Position numbers and translations under genes: made by a program. 64,000 nucleotides of DNA from Pseudomonas fluorescens. Lineage in GTDB: Bacteria; Pseudomonadota; Gammaproteobacteria; Pseudomonadales; Pseudomonadaceae. The notes under the pieces were generated by a model. That model searched no databases. It had not been told where the DNA came from and worked only from the letters and a program-made list of their open reading frames with translations. Shown here piece after piece: positions 54,717-62,982 of this stretch. Numbering within the stretch: the first letter of the stretch is position 1; each line of letters starts with the position of its first letter. The stretch lies in assembly GCF_000802965.1 (NCBI RefSeq), contig NZ_JSAK01000017.1, positions 37,108-101,107 on the forward strand, in the 5' to 3' direction.

Positions 54717-54989
54717 ATGAATAAAGGGTTCAGTAAGGTCACCTTTCCAAACGCCTGCCAGCTGATGCGCTGGCATTTTCATCCCATGGGTTTTGAGGCG
54801 AGCATGGACGCCCCAGGCAGCATGATTGCCCGTTTGTTTGATCGGGCCACTGGCGAGACCATGATCGCCATTGCCGGTATTCCTTGTGCCACGGTCATGA
54901 ATGCCGCCGATGTAGAACGAATAATCGAAGCGGTGGAGGATGAGCTTGAAGCCTTCATTCCCCCGGTGGCGCTCAGGAGTTATGCCTGA
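54717..54989 (+). CDS. DUF1652 family protein
   Basis: A 90-residue protein typical of pseudomonads. The conserved stretch FSKVTFPNACQLMRWHFHPMGFEASMDAPGSM is followed by IAGIPCATVMNAADVERIIEAVEDELEAF. No function is known. It has no export signal. ATG 54717 gives the normal family length; an in-frame start at 54654 would add 21 residues and is less likely. A clear terminator follows at 55022. Its divergent AraC-type neighbour is 263 bases away. Confidence 0.87.
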   Translation: MNKGFSKVTFPNACQLMRWHFHPMGFEASMDAPGSMIARLFDRATGETMIAIAGIPCATVMNAADVERIIEAVEDELEAFIPPVALRSYA

Positions 54990-55021
54990 AGGCCAAAAGT
55001 TAAAACGATGTCCGTTTTGCT

Positions 55022-55054
55022 AATGCCGATCAGTTTCGACTGATCGGCATTTTT
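55022..55054 (+). terminator. Rho-independent terminator of the DUF1652 gene
   Basis: AATGCCGATCAG pairs with CTGATCGGCATT around TTTCGA, followed by a T-run (TTTTT). It lies 33 bases past the stop at 54989 and just before the 3' end of the convergent LysR gene, which it may also serve in the other direction. Confidence 0.9.
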
Positions 55055-55057
55055 CAT

Positions 55058-55924
55058 TCAGCCATCGTTCGGTGTCAGGCAACTTGCAAACAACTGCTGA
55101 ATCGGTTGCGTCCGCTGGCTATAGCGCTGCAGCAACACAATCTCCCGATAAAACGTCAAGTCGCCCAAGCGAATTACCCTGACCTTCGCCCCATGTTCAA
55201 GCCATAGCCCCGCTTCGGGCAGCAGGGAAATGCCCAAACCGCATTCGACCATTTTGACGATGGCCTCCAACTCATCCAGCTCCAGTGCAACGTGCACGTC
55301 GATCTGCTGTTCGCGCAGAAAACGCGTCACCAGCCGACCGCCGAAAGAGTTGCGGTCGTAGCGCACATGGGGATGCTCGGCGAGCAGATGTAACGGCTCA
55401 TCACCTTCGAGATCCGCCGGCACGATCAGCACAAAGGGTTCGCGGCGTATCACCTGCGCCGAGAGTTCCTTGGGCAGCTCGAATGGCGGCTTGATCAGGA
55501 TCGCCAGGTCGACTTCGCCGGTGTCCACCTGGCTCAATAAATTGAGCGACACACCGGGTACGAGTTTCGGCTCCAGCAGCGGCGCCTGCTGACGCAAACG
55601 CAACAATGCCTGGGGTAACAATCCGGTCTGAGCGGTCGCCACAGCGCCAATTTTCAACTCGCCACGGTATTCGCTGACATCGTCGCTAACGGCCATGCGA
55701 CCGAAGGTTTCGAGGATTTCCCTGGCCATGGGCAGCGCACGCTGGCCCGCCGCATTGAGCAGCGCCTGACGTCCGGTGCGATCGAACAAGCGAATGCCGA
55801 GGCTGTGTTCCAGATTGCGAATCTGCGCACTGACCGCCGACTGCGTCAGGCCGATGTGCATGCCGGCCGCCGCGAACGTGCCGTAACGCGTCACCGCGAT
55901 GAAGGTTTTCAGTTCTCGCAGCAT
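55058..55924 (-). CDS. LysR-family transcriptional regulator
   Basis: The 288-residue protein has the LysR winged helix-turn-helix at 1-60 (FAAAGMHIGLTQSAVSAQIRNLE) and the effector domain from about 90 to 285. It resembles the CysB/NodD-like regulators with a PPFELPKELSAQ segment. It is divergent from the glyoxalase-like gene at 56038, its likely target. A T-N11-A dyad at 55975-55989 lies in the gap. No other partner genes. Confidence 0.9.
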   Translation of the reverse strand: MLRELKTFIAVTRYGTFAAAGMHIGLTQSAVSAQIRNLEHSLGIRLFDRTGRQALLNAAGQRALPMAREILETFGRMAVSDDVSEYRGELKIGAVATAQTGLLPQALLRLRQQAPLLEPKLVPGVSLNLLSQVDTGEVDLAILIKPPFELPKELSAQVIRREPFVLIVPADLEGDEPLHLLAEHPHVRYDRNSFGGRLVTRFLREQQIDVHVALELDELEAIVKMVECGLGISLLPEAGLWLEHGAKVRVIRLGDLTFYREIVLLQRYSQRTQPIQQLFASCLTPNDG

Positions 55925-55974
55925 GGCGACCTCGACTGATCGAAATAATTTGAGCTCGGCGCAAAAACTATCGT

Positions 55975-55989
55975 CTTTTCATCGAAAAG
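55975..55989. promoter_or_regulatory. LysR-type T-N11-A dyad
   Basis: CTTTTC-ATC-GAAAAG is a perfect 6-bp dyad with a 3-base centre, and T at 55976 with A at 55988 fits the T-N11-A rule of LysR boxes. It lies 51 bases from the LysR start and 49 from the divergent gene, the usual place. Confidence 0.55.
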
Positions 55990-56037
55990 CACAGGGTTAA
56001 ACTCAGCTTCAAATTCCCTGAAACCGAGGTACGCCCG

Positions 56038-56463
56038 ATGCAACTCTCACCTTTTCACCTGGCCATCCCGGTTTATGACCTGGCCGCCGCGCGGCACTTT
56101 TATGGCAGCGTTTTTGGCCTGGAAGAAGGTCGCTCCAGCGAGCATTGGGTCGACTTCAACTTTTTTGGCCATCAACTGGTGATTCACCTCGCACCGAAGA
56201 ATGCCTCGCAGGAAGCCGCCCACACCAATGCCGTAGACGGCCATGACGTACCGGTGCCGCATTTTGGTGTGGTGTTGGGGATGAAGGAATGGGAGGCGTT
56301 GGCCGAGCGATTGAAGTCGCTGGAAACTCGCTTCGTTATTGAGCCTGGGATTCGCTTTCAGGGATTGGTGGGTGAGCAGGCGACGATGTTCCTGTTCGAT
56401 CCCTGCGGGAATGCGTTGGAGTTCAAGGCGTTCAAGGATATCGGGCAGTTGTTTGCCAAATAA
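56038..56463 (+). CDS. Glyoxalase/VOC-family protein
   Basis: A 141-residue vicinal-oxygen-chelate protein. Metal-ligand pattern: [21 protein letters not shown] (His7), HQLVIHLAP (His57-like), and VPHFGVVL with the closing GNALEFKAF (Glu). It resembles dioxygenase/lyase-type VOC proteins, for example fosfomycin-resistance- or bleomycin-like relatives, but the substrate is unknown. It is divergent from the LysR regulator and probably under its control. REP repeats follow after the stop. Confidence 0.88.
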   Translation: MQLSPFHLAIPVYDLAAARHFYGSVFGLEEGRSSEHWVDFNFFGHQLVIHLAPKNASQEAAHTNAVDGHDVPVPHFGVVLGMKEWEALAERLKSLETRFVIEPGIRFQGLVGEQATMFLFDPCGNALEFKAFKDIGQLFAK

Positions 56464-56481
56464 GTGTTGTCTGCAAGGCCT

Positions 56482-56570
56482 CATCGCGGGCAAGCCAGCT
56501 CCCACAGGGTCGTGGTGTATTCGTCTCATATGCACGACTAGTCACTGTGGGAGCCGGCTTGCCCGCGATG
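56482..56570. repeat. REP pair, family 2 variant (CATCGCGGGCAAGCC)
   Basis: CATCGCGGGCAAGCCAGCTC on the left and its inverse on the right (GAGCCGGCTTGCCCGCGATG). It differs from the copies at 12531 and 38461 by CGGGC in place of CTGGC. It lies between the VOC gene and the degenerate GGDEF gene, near both 3' ends. Confidence 0.9.
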
Positions 56571-56593
56571 GGGCAATTCCAGCCAATACACTT

Positions 56594-57175
56594 CTAGCCG
56601 CCCAACACCTTTTCCGCCTCAGCCAAGAACTCTTCAACCGAACCATGCGCTGTAGGGTCATGTTCGATCTGACCGATGCTGAACCTTATGTCATACCCGC
56701 GATGCGCCGTGGCATTTCGCTCATCTAGCATTTCCTCAAGCCGGGCCTTGATTGCGTTGGTGTCCACGGCACTGGAGCCGGTCAACAAGGCGACGAACGT
56801 GGCACCTTCAAGCCGCCCGATCACGTCGCTTTCCCTGAACCCGATCCGCAACACATCGGCAAAAACCTTGAGGGCGTTGTCGCCCTCAGCACGGCCAAAC
56901 AGGTAGTTGATGCGCTTGAAGTCATCCAGGTTGAAAAACAGCAAGGTTGCCGGCCTCTCCAACTGCATGCAGGCCTCCAGCCCCGCTTGAGCCAACGCCA
57001 GAAAGCTGTGGCGGTTAGGCAGCAACGTGAGCTCATCCATGCTCGCCATTTGCACGCCTATCAGTTCTTGCTCTGCCTTGCGGGCGAGGTCGCGCAGGAG
57101 TTCCCGCTCCTGCTGTGGCGTCCGCATGGGGTCGGCGCGGACGCCGGGTTTGTGCGGTTTGCCTGAAATCAACAT
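56594..57175 (-). CDS. Degenerate GGDEF-domain protein
   Basis: The 193-residue protein has a short N-terminal helix (1-45) and a GGDEF domain (about 48-190) that begins with DELTLLPNRHSF. The catalytic signature is lost: EGATF at residues 123-127 replaces GGDEF. The substrate/metal region FNLDDFKRIN is kept. It cannot be an active diguanylate cyclase by the usual rules. It may bind GTP or c-di-GMP as a sensor, or be inert. Start at ATG 57175 follows AAAGGAG. No sensor domain or partner is near; it lies downstream of the molybdenum hydroxylase unit with its own promoter region. Confidence 0.85.
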   Translation of the reverse strand: MLISGKPHKPGVRADPMRTPQQERELLRDLARKAEQELIGVQMASMDELTLLPNRHSFLALAQAGLEACMQLERPATLLFFNLDDFKRINYLFGRAEGDNALKVFADVLRIGFRESDVIGRLEGATFVALLTGSSAVDTNAIKARLEEMLDERNATAHRGYDIRFSIGQIEHDPTAHGSVEEFLAEAEKVLGG

Positions 57176-57253
57176 CACATACTCCTTTGGAGGGTATGTT
57201 TCTTAGAGTCCTCGATACCGGGTTTAACTCCGTGTTTACTGGCCGTTGGTCAG

Positions 57254-57832
57254 CTACCCGCCTGTCGGACACGGCCCTCCGGCGTCTGCCCAGAGTTTGA
57301 ATTGGCTGACAAATATGTCGTGCGGCACTGGCACCGGAGCGCGATTGCCCCCCGGATTCCAGCCCCAGAGCACCAGTTTGTCCTCGCTGACATGCTTGAT
57401 CAGCGCCGGGAAATCACGATCGCCGTTGCTGGCGCGGTCCTTGATCATGGTGCACAACCGGTCGGGGGGCAGACCGATCCAGGCCATTTTGTGCGCGGTC
57501 GGTGGAAGGCTCCAGTGCGGCGCCCCCGGCGGTGCCTTGGGATCGTAACTGACGGGCGGATTGGTCTCGGCGTGACAGGTGGCGCACGGCAAACCGGCCG
57601 CGCCCTTGCCGTCCATGCCACGCACGACGTTCATCGCGTGGGGTTTTCCGGCATCGAACTGCAACGGCGAATCGCCGGGGATGTGGCAGTTCTGGCAACG
57701 CGGGCTCTGGAAGACTTGCTGTACTGTCTCGAACGCCTTCAAGGCTTCGCGGTCATCGGCGAACAACTCGGTTGTGTAGATAAACAGGCAAACCAGCAGC
57801 ACCCCGCCGAGCAACCAGTGATGTCGTCTCAT
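57254..57832 (-). CDS. Exported dihaem cytochrome c-type protein
   Basis: A 192-residue protein with an N-terminal membrane/signal segment (MRRHHWLLGGVLLVCLFIYTTELFA) and two haem motifs, CQNCH and CATCH. It is periplasmic, anchored or secreted. It follows the molybdenum hydroxylase large subunit, with one base between the stop and its ATG, so they form one operon. It probably takes electrons from the hydroxylase and passes them to the respiratory chain. It resembles the isoquinoline-oxidoreductase-linked cytochromes of pseudomonads. Confidence 0.87.
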   Translation of the reverse strand: MRRHHWLLGGVLLVCLFIYTTELFADDREALKAFETVQQVFQSPRCQNCHIPGDSPLQFDAGKPHAMNVVRGMDGKGAAGLPCATCHAETNPPVSYDPKAPPGAPHWSLPPTAHKMAWIGLPPDRLCTMIKDRASNGDRDFPALIKHVSEDKLVLWGWNPGGNRAPVPVPHDIFVSQFKLWADAGGPCPTGG

Positions 57833-57833
57833 T

Positions 57834-60002
57834 TCATACCCCCGACAGTTGCAGCGGCAGTTCCCGCAGGCGTTGCCCGGTGAGGGCGAACACGGCGTTG
57901 GCAACTGCCGGCGCCGTGGGCGGAACACCCGCCTCGCCGATGCCGCCCGGTTTTTCGCTGCTGGGCACAATGTGCACTTCCACCACCGGCATTTCGTTCA
58001 GACGCAGCACTTGATAGTCGTGGTAATTGGACTGCACCACCTGCCCGTCCTTGAAGGTCAGTTTGCTGTGCAAGGTGAAGCCGAGACCAAACGTGATGCA
58101 CGATTCCATTTGCGCGGCGATGCTCTGCGGGTTGACCGCAATCCCGCAATCCACGGCACACACCACCCGATGCACACGAATCGCCAGGTTGTCCTGGGAC
58201 ACCTCGGCAACCTGCGCCACGTAACTGCCAAAGGATTCATGCACTGCCACGCCCAAGGCATGACCATCCGGCAGCGGCGCTTTCCAGTTGGCTTTTTCCA
58301 CGGCCAGGTTCAGCACGCCGAGGTGGCGTGGGTGGTCCTTCAGCAACGTTCGTCGGTACTCCACCGGGTCCTTGCCCGCCGCCGTAGCCAGTTCATCGAT
58401 CAACGATTCCATGACAAACCCGGTGTGGGTGTGCCCCACCGACCGCAGCCACAGCACCGTGATGCCGGTTTGCGGTGAATGCAGGTCAACCTGGTGGTTG
58501 GCCAGCCCTTCGAGGTAGGGACTGTCGGCCACGCCTTCGACGGACGTTTTATCGATGCCGTCCTTGACCATCGCCGCTTCCAGCATGGTCCCGGCCATGA
58601 TCGATTGGCCGACCATCACATGTTTCCAGGCCGTGGGCAGGCCATCGGCACCCAGGCTAACCGTGGCATGGTGGAGGAACGCCGAGCGATAATAGCCGCC
58701 ACGAATATCATCCTCCCGCGCCCAGACAGTTTTGACCGGCCCGCCTGCTGCCTTGGCGACGTGCACCGCTTCAGCGACAAAATCCGACGTCGGGTTGGCT
58801 CGCCTGCCAAAGCCGCCGCCGAGGAATTCGGTGTGAATCTCGACCTGCTCGGGTTTGAGCCCGGTGATTTTCCCGGCGACCATTTGGTCGAGGGTCTGGA
58901 ATTGCGTCCCGGTCCAGATCTCGCATTTGTCCTGGGTGATGCTCACGGTGCAGTTGAGCGGCTCCATCGGTGCGTGGGCCAGGTAAGGCACGCTGTACTC
59001 GACGTCGATGGTTTTCGCCGCTTTGGCCAGTGCAGCCTTGGTATCGCCGGCCTGGCCGGCGGACATACCGGGCGTGGTCGCGAGTTTGCGGAAGCGCTCC
59101 AGCAGCTCCTGACTGTCGAGGCCGATATTCGGTCCCAGATCCCATTCGACCGTCAACGCATCACGACCCAACTTAGCCGCCCAGTAGTGATCGGCGATGA
59201 CGGCCACGCCGGTCGGCACCTGCACCACCTTATGCACGCCGGGTATCGCCAGCGCCCCGGCACCTTCGAAAGATTTGACGCTACCGCCAAACACCGGCGA
59301 GCGAGCGACCATCGCCGTCATCAAGCCGTCGAACTGCACGTCCATGCCGAACTTCGCCCGCCCGGTGATTTTCTCCGGGGTGTCCAGGCGCTTGGTGGGT
59401 TTGCCGATGAGTTTCCAGTCCTTGGCCTCTTTCAGCTTGATCGTCGTTGGATCCGGCACCGGCAGTTTGCCGGCGTCATCGGCCAGCTCACCGTAGGTAG
59501 CGCGCTGGTCGCCAGCAATCACCACGCCGGATTCGGTGCGAATCTCGGCAGGCGCGACGTTGAAGCGCTTGGCGGCTGCCTCGATCAACATCAACCGCGC
59601 CGCCGCACCGGCCTGGCGATAACGGTCGAACTCCATCCAGGTCGACGTCGAGCCACCGGTAATCTGCATTCCGCCAAACCCGGCCAAGCCGTAATCCTTG
59701 GCCGAGGCCGGGGAATGCTCGACGCGAATTTTCGACCAGTCGGCGTCCAGTTCTTCGGCGATCAACATGGTCAGGCCAGTCCAGATGCCCTGACCCATTT
59801 CCGAATGCCCGAGCAACACGGTGACGCTGTTGTCATTGCCGATGCGCAGGAACGCATTCGGCGCAAACACATTGCCCTGATTTTCGGCGCCCATGGCAAA
59901 ACGGTGGGCACCGGGAATGACAAATGCCACCACCAGTCCGCCGCCCAACACGGCGCTGCCCTTGAGGAAATTGCGACGTGTTAACCGATCGAGGCTTTTC
60001 AT
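57834..60002 (-). CDS. Molybdopterin-binding subunit of an isoquinoline/aldehyde oxidoreductase
   Basis: A 722-residue protein of the xanthine-dehydrogenase family. The N-terminus has a Tat signal (LTRRNFLKGSAVLGGG), so it acts in the periplasm. Conserved segments are GHSEMGQGIWTGL, GGMQITGGSTSTW, FLGGGFGRRANPTSDFV (cofactor), and catalytic Glu in GGIGEAGVPP near the end. Substrate may be an N-heterocycle or aldehyde. ATG 60002 gives the conserved N-terminus; 60008 is possible. The small 2Fe-2S subunit ends at 60008 and the cytochrome gene follows immediately. Confidence 0.93.
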   Translation of the reverse strand: MKSLDRLTRRNFLKGSAVLGGGLVVAFVIPGAHRFAMGAENQGNVFAPNAFLRIGNDNSVTVLLGHSEMGQGIWTGLTMLIAEELDADWSKIRVEHSPASAKDYGLAGFGGMQITGGSTSTWMEFDRYRQAGAAARLMLIEAAAKRFNVAPAEIRTESGVVIAGDQRATYGELADDAGKLPVPDPTTIKLKEAKDWKLIGKPTKRLDTPEKITGRAKFGMDVQFDGLMTAMVARSPVFGGSVKSFEGAGALAIPGVHKVVQVPTGVAVIADHYWAAKLGRDALTVEWDLGPNIGLDSQELLERFRKLATTPGMSAGQAGDTKAALAKAAKTIDVEYSVPYLAHAPMEPLNCTVSITQDKCEIWTGTQFQTLDQMVAGKITGLKPEQVEIHTEFLGGGFGRRANPTSDFVAEAVHVAKAAGGPVKTVWAREDDIRGGYYRSAFLHHATVSLGADGLPTAWKHVMVGQSIMAGTMLEAAMVKDGIDKTSVEGVADSPYLEGLANHQVDLHSPQTGITVLWLRSVGHTHTGFVMESLIDELATAAGKDPVEYRRTLLKDHPRHLGVLNLAVEKANWKAPLPDGHALGVAVHESFGSYVAQVAEVSQDNLAIRVHRVVCAVDCGIAVNPQSIAAQMESCITFGLGFTLHSKLTFKDGQVVQSNYHDYQVLRLNEMPVVEVHIVPSSEKPGGIGEAGVPPTAPAVANAVFALTGQRLRELPLQLSGV

Positions 60003-60007
60003 GACCA

Positions 60008-60463
60008 TCAACCCAGCTCAGCGGCGCGTTTCACCGCAGCGCGAATTCTTGGGTAAGTGCCGCAGCGGCAAATGTTGCCGGATAGGGCCTGATCGATGTC
60101 GCTGTCGGTGGGTTGCGGGATCTTCGCCAACAACGCTGCTGCCGACATGATCTGCCCGGACTGGCAATAACCGCACTGGACGACATCAAGCTCGGCCCAG
60201 GCTTGCTGCACCGGGTGCGAGCCGTCGGTGGACAAGCCTTCGATGGTGAGGATTTTTTGCCCGTGGGCCACCGCCGTGGCCGGAGTGATGCAGGAGCGCA
60301 GCGGTGCGCCGTCGATGTGCACGGTACAGGCACCGCACTGGGCCATGCCGCAGCCGAACTTGGTTCCGGTGAGGTGCGCGACATCGCGCAGGACCCAAAG
60401 CAGCGGCATGTCCGCGGGGACATCCAGCTCCTGGTCCTGACCATTGATATTGAGGGTCAGCAT
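60008..60463 (-). CDS. 2Fe-2S subunit of the molybdenum hydroxylase (IorA-like)
   Basis: The 151-residue protein has the two 2Fe-2S sites of the family: [21 protein letters not shown] (plant type) and [11 protein letters not shown]...[11 protein letters not shown] (helical type). It moves electrons from the molybdenum site to the cytochrome. TGAGGAA lies before ATG 60463. Its stop lies just before the start of the large subunit, so they are coupled. It has no signal of its own and is probably exported with the Tat-bearing large subunit. Confidence 0.93.
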   Translation of the reverse strand: MLTLNINGQDQELDVPADMPLLWVLRDVAHLTGTKFGCGMAQCGACTVHIDGAPLRSCITPATAVAHGQKILTIEGLSTDGSHPVQQAWAELDVVQCGYCQSGQIMSAAALLAKIPQPTDSDIDQALSGNICRCGTYPRIRAAVKRAAELG

Positions 60464-60641
60464 TGCGAAATTCCTCAGACTCACGGTGTTCTGAAGGGGG
60501 CGTCGCTGTGACCATCAAGAGCCTACGCGCGCCTCGGGTTATCCCTACAGCTAAGCGCAATTTGACCGGCAGGCCGAGGCGTATCGACCACCGGTCGTGC
60601 AGATGTACACGCCGCATTTGTTTGTGTACGACATCGATCAA

Positions 60642-60723
60642 CTGTAGGAGCTGCCGCAGGCTGCGATCTTTTGATCTTAAAAAAACAAAATCAAAAGATC
60701 GCAGCCTGCGGCAGCTCCTACAG
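60642..60723. repeat. REP pair, family 1
   Basis: CTGTAGGAGCTGCCGCAGGC and its inverse GCCTGCGGCAGCTCCTACAG form an almost perfect pair with a short A-rich centre. It is the most complete copy in the window and lies between the 2Fe-2S gene promoter and the NnrS gene 3' end. Confidence 0.95.
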
Positions 60724-60778
60724 GGATCACGTTGTTTCAGAACAATTCGTTGAATGTAATATCCGCGCTGTAGGGTGG

Positions 60779-61933
60779 CTAAGTCCGTGGCTTGATCAGA
60801 ATCCCGGTATACCGCAACAGGAACAGCCCGAACGCCGCACACCAAAGCAACGCCGACAGTCCCAGCCCCCATCCGGAAAACGGCACCAGCAACACCCGCG
60901 ACAGACCGGCCAGCAGCACCAGGGCAAACCCCACAACAATCGCTTTCGAAGGAAGCAACGGCCGACCGGTATGCCCAAGGCTGACCCGGGCAATCATCGC
61001 CAAAATCAGCCCGCCGATACCGCCCACCGCCAGCGCATGAGTGGCCAGACTTTGTTGCGGCATCAGGCCGGCGTGCCATAGCGCCATGGCAAATACCGCA
61101 ACCACCAGCCACACATACGACAGATACAGCGACCACAGCAGCGGCGCGCCCCAGATACCGCGGTCATGCCAGCGCCACAGGCGCAGTAAATGCAAAGTGC
61201 CCATCAGTAAAAACAATGCCGCCAGCCAAATCCTCGGAATGTCATTCAAATCCAGGGCAAAGGTAAGCGCCGTCAACAACCCGCTCACCAGCAGGATTTT
61301 GGTCGGTAACGGATTGGCCGCAGGCTGTGCCGGACGATTCAGGCCGCGCAGGATGAAGAACGGAATCACTCGCCCACCAATCACACTCACCAGCGCGCCG
61401 ACCAGCCACAAGGCCGCCAATACACCGCGCCGTTGCAGGCCGACATCATCAGTTGCGATCCCCCACACCGTCATGGCCTGACAGCCGGCCAGCAACATGA
61501 CCATCAGCAGAATCGGATAGTTTTCACGCTTGCCAGCGGCCACCAGATCGCGCCCCAGCACCCAGGCCAGTAACGGCAAGAACGGTAGCTGTAACAGTAG
61601 CAACCAGGCAGGAGGAATCGGCAGTAGCCAGACCAGTCGCGCCAACAGCCAGACCAACACCAGCCCGATCAGCGGCCAACCGTTGAGCCCGGCCCTGCCA
61701 GTCCAGTTCGGCACTGCGGTCAGCAGAAACCCGCCGATGATCGCCGTGGCAAATCCGAACGGCATCTCGTGCCGGTGCCAGGCGAGCATACCGCCCAGCG
61801 GTTGCGCATCGGGCAACCGGCCGTACAACCAAAGGGCCCAGATCGCCACCGCCAGTGCGGCGAACGCAGCGCCCGCCAGAAAGAAGGGACGAAAGCCGAG
61901 ACTGAAGACGGGAACGGCGGCCAGTTTACGCAT
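60779..61933 (-). CDS. NnrS family haem/copper membrane protein
   Basis: A 384-residue protein with about 12 hydrophobic segments. It begins with FSLGFRPFFLAGAAFAALAVAIWALW and contains LAWHRHEMPFGFATAIIGGFLLTAVPNWTG, the NnrS signature with His ligands. NnrS lowers nitric-oxide stress on bacteria and occurs near denitrification genes; none is visible here. Its start overlaps the small membrane protein stop by one base (TGATG), so the two are translated together. Confidence 0.92.
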   Translation of the reverse strand: MRKLAAVPVFSLGFRPFFLAGAAFAALAVAIWALWLYGRLPDAQPLGGMLAWHRHEMPFGFATAIIGGFLLTAVPNWTGRAGLNGWPLIGLVLVWLLARLVWLLPIPPAWLLLLQLPFLPLLAWVLGRDLVAAGKRENYPILLMVMLLAGCQAMTVWGIATDDVGLQRRGVLAALWLVGALVSVIGGRVIPFFILRGLNRPAQPAANPLPTKILLVSGLLTALTFALDLNDIPRIWLAALFLLMGTLHLLRLWRWHDRGIWGAPLLWSLYLSYVWLVVAVFAMALWHAGLMPQQSLATHALAVGGIGGLILAMIARVSLGHTGRPLLPSKAIVVGFALVLLAGLSRVLLVPFSGWGLGLSALLWCAAFGLFLLRYTGILIKPRT

Positions 61934-62181
61934 CAGGCCAACGCCACGCGTTGAGGTTTGCTCAACCGATGCTGGGCCAGCAAACGCATGACATAGCCGA
62001 TTTTCAGCAGGGTTGGCCCGACGATGGTCATGGCATGCAGCGTCACCTGTGCCAGGATCGACAGCTGACCGGCGTAGAGGTAGGCGCCGTAAATTCCGGC
62101 CAGCAGCATCGCCAGGCCAACGCCGAGCACGCGGCTCGACAGGTGCAGAACATTCTGAGGATTGCTGAAGAAATGGAACAT
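61933..62181 (-). CDS. Small membrane protein upstream of nnrS
   Basis: An 82-residue protein with two hydrophobic segments (VLGVGLAMLLAGIYGAYLYAG and VTLHAMTIVGPTLLKIGYVM). No family is recognised by name; a similar small protein precedes nnrS in several pseudomonads by general knowledge of this arrangement. It is translationally coupled to nnrS. GGAGT lies before ATG 62181. A close but mis-spaced Anr/Dnr-like sequence occurs upstream (62214-62226). Confidence 0.75.
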   Translation of the reverse strand: MFHFFSNPQNVLHLSSRVLGVGLAMLLAGIYGAYLYAGQLSILAQVTLHAMTIVGPTLLKIGYVMRLLAQHRLSKPQRVALA

Positions 62182-62278
62182 TTTCCGTACTCCTGTAGCA
62201 GTTCAGTTGTACGTTGGATGTATCAAGTGTCGTGCCAATTATTTAAGCCCATTGAATCAGCCGTTTAGTGGCATACGC

Positions 62279-62314
62279 GTCAATACGACTCCTTCGCAGA
62301 AGAGTCGTATTGAC
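62279..62314. other. Long inverted repeat between divergent units
   Basis: GTCAATACGACTC-CTTC and GAAG-AGTCGTATTGAC pair across the 3-base loop GCA with a single bulged C, giving 16 base pairs. There is no T-run, and it lies 98 bases from the small membrane gene and 133 from the PhnB-like gene. It may be an operator or a cruciform; its function is unknown. Confidence 0.5.
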
Positions 62315-62446
62315 TCGTAATCTAGTCATATCGACTGCAGTCACTACAAATTCCTTGCGCACTTGGCGATCTACGGCGCGGCCAGCCATCCGCAGGCTAG
62401 CTACGCTGATAGTCCAGCATGCAAAAACCTGCCAAGGAGACCCGCC

Positions 62447-62950
62447 ATGCTTCACGTACAAAAACTCACACCCTGCCTGTGGTTCGACGGTCAGGCCGAA
62501 GAGGCTGCCAAGTTTTATTGCGCGATCTTCGACCATTCAAAAATCACCGCCATCACTCACTATGGCGAGGCTGGTAAAGAATTCCATGGTCGCGAAGTCG
62601 GTTCGGTCATGACGGTCAGTTTCGAACTCGACGGGCAGACGTTTACCGGCCTTAACGGTGGTCCGAACTTCATTTTCAACGAAGCGATCTCGTTCCAGGT
62701 CAACTGTCAGACCCAGGAAGAAGTCGACCACTTCTGGGGACGCCTGTCCGCCGGCGGACCGGTCGAAGCTCAACAGTGCGGCTGGCTCAAGGACAAATTT
62801 GGCGTGTCCTGGCAGATCGTGCCGATCGCCATGATGGAGATGATCAAGGACCCCGACACGGTAAAGTCCCAGCGCGCCATGCTAGCGATGATGCACATGA
62901 AAAAACTCGATATCGCTGAGTTGCAACGAGCCTTTAACGGCGAGAGCTAA
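62447..62950 (+). CDS. PhnB/3-demethylubiquinone methyltransferase-like VOC protein
   Basis: The 167-residue protein has the DUF/PhnB pattern: LTPCLWFDGQAEEAAKFYCAIF, SVMTVSFELDGQTFTGLNGGPNFIFNEAISFQV and CGWLKDKFGVSWQIVP. This family of glyoxalase-like proteins was misnamed 3-demethylubiquinone methyltransferase; no methyltransferase motif is present. The substrate is unknown. AAGGAG lies before ATG 62447. An AraC gene starts 32 bases after its stop on the same strand. Confidence 0.9.
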   Translation: MLHVQKLTPCLWFDGQAEEAAKFYCAIFDHSKITAITHYGEAGKEFHGREVGSVMTVSFELDGQTFTGLNGGPNFIFNEAISFQVNCQTQEEVDHFWGRLSAGGPVEAQQCGWLKDKFGVSWQIVPIAMMEMIKDPDTVKSQRAMLAMMHMKKLDIAELQRAFNGES

Positions 62951-62982
62951 TACACTCGACGCTGATCTGCCAAGGACTGACC

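Noticed and set aside
58479..59984. 501-codon plus-strand frame opposite the molybdenum hydroxylase
   Set aside because: Antisense shadow; the minus-strand product has complete conserved motifs and this one has none.
62214..62226. Anr/Dnr box TTGGATGTATCAA before the nnrS unit
   Set aside because: The half-sites are one base too close to match TTGAT-N4-ATCAA, and it is only 33 bases from the start codon, which is too near for an activator site at -41.5.
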